Origin: CAWUJT01 sp963922715
GTDB lineage: Bacteria; Pseudomonadota; Alphaproteobacteria; Rhodobacterales; Rhodobacteraceae
Reading direction: 5' to 3'
NCBI GenBank assembly: GCA_963922715.1
Contig: CAWUJT010000037.1
Coordinates: 1 to 19,356 of the forward strand
DNA: 19,356 nucleotides
The translations under genes and the position numbers were made by a program. This document shows positions 14,061-19,356 of this stretch, one piece after another; position 1 is the stretch's first letter; the number at the start of each line of letters is the position of its first letter. The notes beneath the pieces were generated by a model that worked only from the letters and a program-made list of their open reading frames with translations, did not search any database and was not told where the DNA came from.

Positions 14061-15058
14061 CGCTAGACATCCCAAATCTCACCGACTTCAGGGGCCGCCT
14101 GCGCGACGAAGCAGATCAGGATTTGGCCGATATCGTAACCGAGCCGCCGAAGAAAAAGACACAGATCATTGCGATCTACGGCAAAGGGGGCATCGGCAAA
14201 AGCTTCACGCTGGCCAACCTCAGCCACATGATGGCCGAGCAGGGCAAGCGTGTGTTGCTGATCGGTTGTGATCCGAAATCCGACACCACCAGCCTGCTGT
14301 TTGGTGGCAAAGCGTGCCCGACGATTATTGAGACCTCGACCAAAAAGAAGCTGGCAGGGGAAGAGGTGCAAATCGGCGATGTCTGCTTTAAGCGCGGCGG
14401 GGTGTTTGCCATGGAGCTGGGCGGGCCGGAAGTGGGCCGTGGCTGTGGTGGGCGCGGCATCATCCATGGGTTTGAGTTGCTCGAGAAGCTTGGCTTTCAC
14501 GACTGGGATTTCGATTATGTCTTGCTCGATTTCCTTGGCGATGTTGTCTGTGGCGGCTTTGGGTTGCCGATTGCCCGTGACATGGCGCAAAAAGTGATCA
14601 TTGTGGGATCAAACGACCTGCAAAGCCTCTATGTGGCCAACAACGTCTGCTCTGCCGTGGAATACTTCCGTAAACTTGGTGGCAATGTCGGTGTGGCTGG
14701 TCTGGTGGTGAACAAAGACGATGGCTCGGGTGAGGCGCAAGCCTTTGCCAAAGCCGTGAACATTCCCGTCCTTTCCGCTATTCCACAGGATGACGACCTG
14801 CGCAAGAAATCCGCCAACTATCAAATCGTTGGCACGATGTCCGGCCCTTGGGGTCCGCTCTTTGCTGAGCTGGGTCTGCAGGTGGCCGACGCCCCGCCGG
14901 TGCGCCCGACGCCTCTCACGCAAGATGAATTGTTGGAACTCTTTGATGGCTCGGACACCGGCGCGGGTGTTGTTTTGCAACCGGCAACCGATGCTGACAT
15001 GCGCGGCAAAGGTGCCAAGCCCAAGAAAAGTCTAGAGGTGATTTACGACAATGTCTGA
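14057..15058 (+). CDS. bchX: BchX, iron protein of chlorophyllide a reductase
   Basis: This 333-aa NifH-like ATPase delivers electrons from a [4Fe-4S] cluster, held between two subunits, to BchYZ for reduction of chlorophyllide a. The P-loop GKGGIGKS is at 42-49, with CDPKSDTTSLLFGG at 71-84. The cluster cysteines are Cys130 (GRGCGGRG) and Cys165 (GDVVCGGFG). The N-terminal ~34 residues precede the NifH core, as in other BchX proteins. The start at 14057 follows GGAGG and overlaps the bchC stop; a TTG four codons earlier is less likely. The stop overlaps bchY by 8 bases. Confidence 0.97.
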   Translation: MTLDIPNLTDFRGRLRDEADQDLADIVTEPPKKKTQIIAIYGKGGIGKSFTLANLSHMMAEQGKRVLLIGCDPKSDTTSLLFGGKACPTIIETSTKKKLAGEEVQIGDVCFKRGGVFAMELGGPEVGRGCGGRGIIHGFELLEKLGFHDWDFDYVLLDFLGDVVCGGFGLPIARDMAQKVIIVGSNDLQSLYVANNVCSAVEYFRKLGGNVGVAGLVVNKDDGSGEAQAFAKAVNIPVLSAIPQDDDLRKKSANYQIVGTMSGPWGPLFAELGLQVADAPPVRPTPLTQDELLELFDGSDTGAGVVLQPATDADMRGKGAKPKKSLEVIYDNV

Positions 15059-16544
15059 GCTTACTCCGGATAGCATCGGTTGCCATGCGCCCAAAGGTCA
15101 GATGGAACAGGCCGCGAAATCTGCCGGTCAGTCGGAGCTTTTGGAGCGCTATGCCCAAGATTATCCGCAAGGGCCCCATGACAAGCCCCAAAGCATGTGT
15201 CCCGCGTTTGGATCATTGCGGGTGGGCTTGCGAATGCGGCGCGTTGGCACGATTTTGTCGGGATCTGCCTGCTGTGTCTACGGCCTGAGTTTCGTCAGTC
15301 ATTTCTACGGCGCGCGGCGCTCTGTTGGCTACGTCCCCTTCAACTCAGAGACATTGGTCACAGGCAAACTGTTTGAGGACATCCGCGACAGCGTGCATGA
15401 GATGGCGGATCCAGAGCGGTATGATGCCATTGTCGTCACCAACCTGTGCGTGCCAACAGCCTCTGGTGTGCCGCTGCGGCTTTTACCGAATGAGATCAAT
15501 GGTGTGCGGGTCATTGGTATTGATGTGCCAGGTTTTGGTGTGCCCACACATGCCGAAGCCAAGGATATCTTGGCTGCTGCTATGCTCAGTTATGCCCGTA
15601 AAGAAGTTGAGGCTGGACCTGTTCAAGCCCCAGCCTCAGGTCAGTCTGATCGCCCAACTGTTGCGTTGTTGGGTGAAATGTTCCCTGCGGACCCTCTCGG
15701 TATCGGAGGGATGCTCGCGCCGCTCGGTCTGGCGGCAGGTCCGGTCGTTCCCTGTCGAGAGTGGCGCGAGCACTATACAGCTTTAGATAGTTCCGTCGTG
15801 GCGGCTGTCCACCCTTTTTATACGGCCACCATTCGTGAATTCGAGGCTGCAGGACGGTCAGTGATCGGGTCTGCGCCTGTGGGCTATGACGGCACAGCCG
15901 CTTGGCTGACGGCGATTGGGGAGGCTTTTGGGCTTCCCGCTAAACGGATTGTCGGCGCACAAAACGCAATTTTGCCAGCCATCAAAGGCGCTTTGGCGGC
16001 CACGCCGATCACAGGTACAGTCACGCTGTCGGGCTATGAAGGCTCTGAACTTCTGGTGGCGCGGCTGTTGATCGAAAGCGGGGCCGAGGTGCCCTATGTC
16101 GGCACAGCCTGCCCGCGCACACCATTCTCGAGAGTTGACCAAGAGTGGCTGGAGGCCAAAGGCGTCACCGTGAAATTCCGCGCCAGCCTAGAGGATGATT
16201 GCGCCGCGATGGAGGCGATCCAACCTGACTTGGCCATTGGCACAACGCCTGTGGTGCAGAAGGCAAAAGAACGTGGTATTCCGGGGCTTTATTTCACCAA
16301 TCTGATTTCGGCACGCCCCTTGATGGGGCCTGCGGGGGCGGGATCGCTTGCGCAAGTTGTCAATGCCGCGATTGCCAACAAAGACCGCATGGATCAGATG
16401 AAGGCGTTCTTTGAGGGCGTCGGAGAAGGCGATACCGCTGGCGTTTGGGAGGGCGATCCCAATCTGCGCCCTGACTTCCGGGCGCAGCACCAGAAGAAAC
16501 TGGACAAAGCCGCGCGCGCGGCCAAAGCGGCGGAGATGGTGTGA
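15051..16544 (+). CDS. bchY: BchY, chlorophyllide a reductase subunit Y
   Basis: This 497-aa nitrogenase-like protein forms the catalytic heterotetramer with BchZ. Candidate [4Fe-4S] ligands are Cys50 (MCPAFGSLR), Cys74/Cys75 (SGSACCVYGL) and Cys133 (TNLCVPTASG); the remaining ligand in the complex would come from BchZ. The C-terminal half has the NifD/NifK-like folds TVTLSGYEGSELLVARLLIE and DLAIGTTPVVQKAKERGIP. The start at 15051 overlaps the last 8 bases of bchX (ATGTCTGA). The stop TGA shares its A with the ATG of bchZ. Confidence 0.96.
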   Translation: MSELTPDSIGCHAPKGQMEQAAKSAGQSELLERYAQDYPQGPHDKPQSMCPAFGSLRVGLRMRRVGTILSGSACCVYGLSFVSHFYGARRSVGYVPFNSETLVTGKLFEDIRDSVHEMADPERYDAIVVTNLCVPTASGVPLRLLPNEINGVRVIGIDVPGFGVPTHAEAKDILAAAMLSYARKEVEAGPVQAPASGQSDRPTVALLGEMFPADPLGIGGMLAPLGLAAGPVVPCREWREHYTALDSSVVAAVHPFYTATIREFEAAGRSVIGSAPVGYDGTAAWLTAIGEAFGLPAKRIVGAQNAILPAIKGALAATPITGTVTLSGYEGSELLVARLLIESGAEVPYVGTACPRTPFSRVDQEWLEAKGVTVKFRASLEDDCAAMEAIQPDLAIGTTPVVQKAKERGIPGLYFTNLISARPLMGPAGAGSLAQVVNAAIANKDRMDQMKAFFEGVGEGDTAGVWEGDPNLRPDFRAQHQKKLDKAARAAKAAEMV

Positions 16545-18028
16545 TGTTGATCCAGGATCATGATCGCGCCGGAGGCTACTGGGGGGCTGTTTATGCCTTC
16601 TGCGCCGTCAAAGGTTTGCAGGTGGTGATTGATGGGCCGGTGGGCTGTGAAAACCTGCCGGTGACGAGTGTTTTGCACTACACCGATGCTTTGCCCCCGC
16701 ACGAGCTGCCGATTGTCACCACGGGTCTGGGCGAGGAAGAGCTTGGCCGTGATGGGACAGAAGGCGCGATGAAGCGGGCGTGGAAAACGCTCGACCCGGC
16801 ACTTCCAGCGGTTGTGGTGACCGGCTCCATTGCCGAGATGATCGGCGGCGGTGTCACGCCGCAGGGAACCAATATCCAACGCTTTTTGCCCCGCACCATT
16901 GATGAGGATCAATGGCAGGCGGCGGACCGCGCGATGACGTGGCTGTTTACCGAATGGGGCCAGACCAAAGGCCGTATGCCGCCTGAGGCGAAGCGCGCTC
17001 AGGATGCGAAGCCGCGTGTCAACATTCTGGGCCCGATGTATGGCACTTTCAACATGCCCTCTGATCTGGCCGAGATCCGCCGCCTTGTGGAGGGAATCGG
17101 CGCTGAGGTGAATATGGTGATGCCTCTCGGTGCTCATCTGGCGGAGATGCGCAATCTGGTGAACGCCGATGTCAATATCGTCATGTATCGCGAATTTGGT
17201 CGCGGCCTTGCCGAGGTGCTGGGCAAACCCTACCTGCAAGCACCCATTGGTGTGGAGAGCACCACGGCCTTTTTGCGCAAGCTGGGGGCGCTGTTGGACC
17301 TTGACCCAGAGCCGTTCATCACCCGCGAAAAGCATTCTACGCTGAAACCGCTTTGGGACCTTTGGCGGTCGGTGACCCAAGACTTCTTTGCCACGGCCAG
17401 CTTTGCCGTTGTGGCCAATGAGACCTACACCCGCGGTTTGCGGCATTTCCTAGAGACCGATCTTGGATTGCCTTGCGCCCTTGCGACGGCGCGCGTTGCG
17501 GGGCAGAAAACAGACAATGACAACGTTCGCGCGATGATCCACACCAAGCGCCCGCTGGTGGTGTTTGGCTCAATCAACGAGAAGATGTATCTGGCGGAGA
17601 TGGCCCAGGGCTTTGGCCCAAAGCCCGCCTTTATTCCCGCGTCCTTCCCAGGCGCTGCGATCCGGCGTGCCACGGGAACGCCTTTCATGGGATACGCAGG
17701 CGCGACATATGTGCTGCAAGAGGTGTGCAACGGCCTGTTTGATGCGCTGTTTCATATTCTGCCGCTGGGGTCTGAAATGGATGCTGCACAGGCCACACCC
17801 GCGACACTCAAGCGTGATTTTCCTTGGGACGTGGATGCCCAGGCTTTGCTTGACAAGATTGTCGAGAGCCACCCGGTTCTCACCCGGATTTCCGCGGCCA
17901 AAGCCCTTAGGGATGCCGCCGAAACCGCCGCTTTGCAAAGCGGCGCCGAGCGTGTGCTGCGCGAAACCATCGCAGCCCTTGCGCCAAAAGACTTCAACAC
18001 AGAGGAAAAGGAGGCCACCCATGTCTGA
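16544..18028 (+). CDS. bchZ: BchZ, chlorophyllide a reductase subunit Z
   Basis: This 494-aa protein is the second catalytic subunit of the light-independent chlorophyllide a reductase. Typical segments are MLIQDHDRAGGYWGAVYAF, VIDGPVGCENLPVTSVLHYTD with Cys35, TTGLGEEELGRDGTEGAMK, VTGSIAEMIGGGV, and the C-terminal light-independent reductase tail LPWD-like FPWDVDAQALLDKIVESHPVLTRI. I chose the ATG at 16544 over the GTG at 16541 because GGAGA sits seven bases before the ATG. It overlaps bchY by one base and pufQ by eight (ATGTCTGA). In Rhodobacter the puf promoter lies inside the end of bchZ; I could not identify one with confidence here. Confidence 0.97.
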   Translation: MLIQDHDRAGGYWGAVYAFCAVKGLQVVIDGPVGCENLPVTSVLHYTDALPPHELPIVTTGLGEEELGRDGTEGAMKRAWKTLDPALPAVVVTGSIAEMIGGGVTPQGTNIQRFLPRTIDEDQWQAADRAMTWLFTEWGQTKGRMPPEAKRAQDAKPRVNILGPMYGTFNMPSDLAEIRRLVEGIGAEVNMVMPLGAHLAEMRNLVNADVNIVMYREFGRGLAEVLGKPYLQAPIGVESTTAFLRKLGALLDLDPEPFITREKHSTLKPLWDLWRSVTQDFFATASFAVVANETYTRGLRHFLETDLGLPCALATARVAGQKTDNDNVRAMIHTKRPLVVFGSINEKMYLAEMAQGFGPKPAFIPASFPGAAIRRATGTPFMGYAGATYVLQEVCNGLFDALFHILPLGSEMDAAQATPATLKRDFPWDVDAQALLDKIVESHPVLTRISAAKALRDAAETAALQSGAERVLRETIAALAPKDFNTEEKEATHV

Positions 18029-18245
18029 CCAGACAACAAACGCCCCCCTGGCCGGCCATATTCGCACGCCGAATACGGAATATCGGTTCTATTTTTTCGT
18101 GATTTTCGCAGCTGCGATCCCCTTTGCCGCTTTGGGCTTTGTCTGGGATTTGATCCGCTCTCACAAAGCAGGCGTCGAACGCGGCATTCTGCGGCGCGCC
18201 GCCGGAGAGGCGCGGACGATCACGTCGCTGATTTTTTCGGTCTGA
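18021..18245 (+). CDS. pufQ: PufQ, bacteriochlorophyll-related membrane protein
   Basis: This small protein of 74 residues has a soluble N-terminus (MSDQTTNAPLAGHIRTPNTEYRFYF), one membrane helix at about 27-46 (FVIFAAAIPFAALGFVWDLI) and a basic C-terminus. The EYRFYFFVIFAAAIPFA segment and the position between bchZ and pufB identify PufQ, which in Rhodobacter is linked to bacteriochlorophyll supply for complex assembly. The start is well supported: AAAAGGAGG lies about seven bases before the ATG. It overlaps the end of bchZ by eight bases. Confidence 0.92.
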   Translation: MSDQTTNAPLAGHIRTPNTEYRFYFFVIFAAAIPFAALGFVWDLIRSHKAGVERGILRRAAGEARTITSLIFSV

Positions 18246-18259
18246 TTGGCCGAGATGCG

Positions 18260-18306
18260 TTTCGCCCTTCCCTAGGGTGAAAGAGCCGGTGCGGGAATGA
18301 GCCCGC
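18260..18306 (+). promoter_or_regulatory. Hairpins in pufQ-pufB spacer
   Basis: TTTCGCCCT (18260-18268) pairs with AGGGTGAAA (18274-18282) over a five-base loop with one G-U pair. GCGGG (18291-18295) then pairs with CCCGC (18302-18306). A GC-rich block rich in GGCCC words follows before pufB. In Rhodobacter this spacer is an mRNA processing region that separates the short-lived pufQ part from stable pufBA mRNA; that role is inferred here from position. No T-run follows, so I do not read it as a terminator. Confidence 0.5.
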
Positions 18307-18357
18307 CCGGGGCCCGGCCGCAGGGTATGCGGCGTCAGTCAACTGATGGAGATTTCC

Positions 18358-18507
18358 ATGGCTGATAAATTGTCCTTCACAGGACTGACCGATGAGCAGG
18401 CGCAGGAACTGCATGAAGTGTATCTGAAGGGTATGTGGCTCTTTGTAGCTGTTGCCGTTGTGGCACATGTGCTGACCTACATCAAACTGCCGTGGTTTAG
18501 CTGGTAA
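18358..18507 (+). CDS. pufB: PufB, light-harvesting 1 beta polypeptide
   Basis: This 49-aa protein (MADKLSFTGLTDEQAQELHE at the start, IKLPWFSW at the end) is the beta antenna subunit that binds bacteriochlorophyll and carotenoid in the ring around the reaction centre. The single membrane helix (about 26-43) carries His37 in VVAHVL, the axial ligand of the B875 bacteriochlorophyll. His19 in ELHE is the second conserved histidine, and the W-x-x-W-like C-terminal aromatic residues supply H-bonds. A GGAG lies upstream of the ATG. Confidence 0.97.
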   Translation: MADKLSFTGLTDEQAQELHEVYLKGMWLFVAVAVVAHVLTYIKLPWFSW

Positions 18508-18519
18508 GGGGCGTAGAAA

Positions 18520-18672
18520 ATGCAACAGTTTTATAAGATCTGGCTCGTTTTCGACCCACGCCGCGTTTTCGTGGCTCAGGGCGTCTTCCTGTTTTTGCTG
18601 GCAGCGATGATTCACCTCGTTCTGCTCAGCAATCCAGCTACAAATTGGTTCACTCTCGCTTTCGGCGGATAA
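18520..18672 (+). CDS. pufA: PufA, light-harvesting 1 alpha polypeptide
   Basis: This 50-aa protein begins MQQFYKIWLVFDPRRVFVAQ, the classical LH1-alpha amphipathic start. It has one membrane helix (about 15-36) containing AAMIHLVLL, with His32 as the axial bacteriochlorophyll ligand, and ends NWFTLAFGG. It pairs with PufB. The gap to pufB is 12 bases and contains AAGGGG as ribosome-binding site. The C-terminus is short compared with some homologues, so little or no C-terminal processing need be assumed. Confidence 0.97.
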   Translation: MQQFYKIWLVFDPRRVFVAQGVFLFLLAAMIHLVLLSNPATNWFTLAFGG

Positions 18673-18690
18673 GACCAATTGCAAAATGGT

Positions 18691-18720
18691 TGTGGGCGGC
18701 GGCCAAAACTTTCGCCCGCA
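18691..18720 (+). promoter_or_regulatory. Intercistronic hairpin between pufA and pufL
   Basis: TGTGGGCG (18691-18698) pairs with CGCCCGCA (18713-18720), an eight-pair GC-rich stem with one G-U and a 14-base loop. It stands 18 bases after the pufA stop. In Rhodobacter, hairpins at this place protect the 3' end of pufBA mRNA and partly reduce read-through, giving an excess of antenna over reaction centre subunits; the same role is likely here. Further GC-rich sequence (GGGGCGCGCGCCGCC around 18766-18780) follows before pufL. Confidence 0.65.
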
Positions 18721-18800
18721 ACAAACCAGACGCAACATGAACTTAAGACGGCACAGCCCGCGACCGGGGCGCGCGCCGCCATTGAAACGCGGAGACCAAC

Positions 18801-19356
18801 ATGGCTTTGCTCAGTTTTGAGAGAAAGTACCGCGTCCGAGGAGGGACGCTCATTGGCGGCGATCTGTTCGACTTTTGGGTGGGGCCGTTTTACGTCGGCT
18901 TCTTCGGGGTCACCACCGCCTTTTTCGCGCTTTTAGGCACTGTCCTGATCTTTTACGGGGCCGCCTTGGGCGATACTTGGAACCCTTGGCTCATCTCGAT
19001 TGAGCCGCCCGAGCTGGAGGTGGGCCTGGCCATGGCACCCTTGGCAGAAGGGGGCCTGTGGCAGATCATCACGATCTGTGCGCTGGCCGCTTTCGTGTCT
19101 TGGGCGTTAAGGGAAGTTGAAATCGCCCGCAAGTTGGGCATGGGGCTGCATGTGCCCTTTGCTTTTGGCGCGGCGATTGCGGCTTATTTCACCTTGAATG
19201 TGATCCGGCCCATCTTGATGGGTGCCTGGGGGCATGGCTTTCCCTATGGTATCTGGAGCCACCTTGATTGGGTCAACAACGTGGGTTATGCCTACGGCAA
19301 TTTCCATTACAACCCCGCACATATGATCGCGGTGTCGCTTTTCTTCACCACAACCC
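18801..19356 (+). CDS. pufL: PufL, photosynthetic reaction centre L subunit (partial, runs off window)
   Basis: The first 185 codons of the L subunit are present; the family's usual length is about 280. The start MALLSFERKYRVRGGTLIGGDLFDFWVGPFYVGFFG is typical. Three of the five membrane helices are visible, and WALREVEI holds Glu105 (Glu104 of Rhodobacter numbering, near the bacteriopheophytin). His154 (WSHLDW) is the accessory bacteriochlorophyll ligand. His174 in NFHYNPAHM is the special-pair ligand, with the companion His169. The iron/quinone histidine lies beyond the window. GGAG stands about seven bases before the ATG. pufM would be expected next, outside the window. Confidence 0.98.
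   Translation, partial: MALLSFERKYRVRGGTLIGGDLFDFWVGPFYVGFFGVTTAFFALLGTVLIFYGAALGDTWNPWLISIEPPELEVGLAMAPLAEGGLWQIITICALAAFVSWALREVEIARKLGMGLHVPFAFGAAIAAYFTLNVIRPILMGAWGHGFPYGIWSHLDWVNNVGYAYGNFHYNPAHMIAVSLFFTTT

Noticed and set aside
16394..17446. Long open frame of 350 codons on the minus strand
   Set aside because: It lies antisense across the bchY end and bchZ start, has low-complexity His/Arg-rich composition typical of shadow frames, and resembles no family.

Overview
The window is a chromosomal segment of an aerobic anoxygenic phototrophic alphaproteobacterium, most probably a Rhodobacterales (Roseobacter-group) species. Evidence for this is the gene order crtD/crtC facing crtE-crtF-bchC-bchX-bchY-bchZ-pufQ-pufB-pufA-pufL, the presence of pufQ (a marker of the Rhodobacter/Roseobacter lineage), and the neighbouring Tim44-like / Smr / HslUV genes, which from general knowledge sit together in many Rhodobacterales. 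Base composition looks moderate, apart from a clearly AT-rich first ~0.8 kb. The taxonomic placement is inferred from gene content, not from a marker-gene search.

Left part (1-5513). An AT-rich leader with a 16-bp direct repeat precedes a small Flp-pilin-like protein carrying a Tyr/Thr-rich repeat tail. Then come a fold-type IV PLP aminotransferase-like protein on the minus strand, a tiny hypothetical membrane/exported peptide, YggT, a hotdog thioesterase, a Tim44-like membrane-anchored protein, an Smr-domain protein and an MFS transporter. Several genes are convergent and overlap at their 3' ends (small ORF/yggT, smr/MFS).

Middle part (5596-10935, minus strand). crtD, crtC, hslV, a polytopic membrane protein and hslU form one tight head-to-tail run. 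crtC stops one base before the hslV start codon. The membrane protein overlaps hslV by 11 bases and hslU by 4 (ATGA). Spheroidene-type carotenoid genes therefore appear to feed transcription and perhaps translation into the HslUV ATP-dependent protease genes. crtC itself has no ordinary start codon where its conserved N-terminus begins.

Right part (11020-19356, plus strand). crtE (GGPP synthase) and crtF (O-methyltransferase) overlap by ATGA. A twin PpsR/CrtJ-type operator (TGT-N12-ACA twice, 8 bp apart) lies over a sigma70-like promoter before bchC. bchC-bchX-bchY-bchZ-pufQ then run with every junction overlapping. pufQ is followed by hairpin-containing spacers and by pufB and pufA (light harvesting 1) and pufL (reaction centre L subunit, cut off by the window end). 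A second TGT-N12-ACA pair lies between the divergent crtD and crtE. The cluster thus makes carotenoids of the spheroidene pathway, converts chlorophyllide a towards bacteriochlorophyll a (BchXYZ, then BchC), and builds LH1-RC. Both divergent arms carry motifs of oxygen/light-responsive repression by PpsR. crtI, crtB, crtA, pufM/pufC and ppsR are not in the window.
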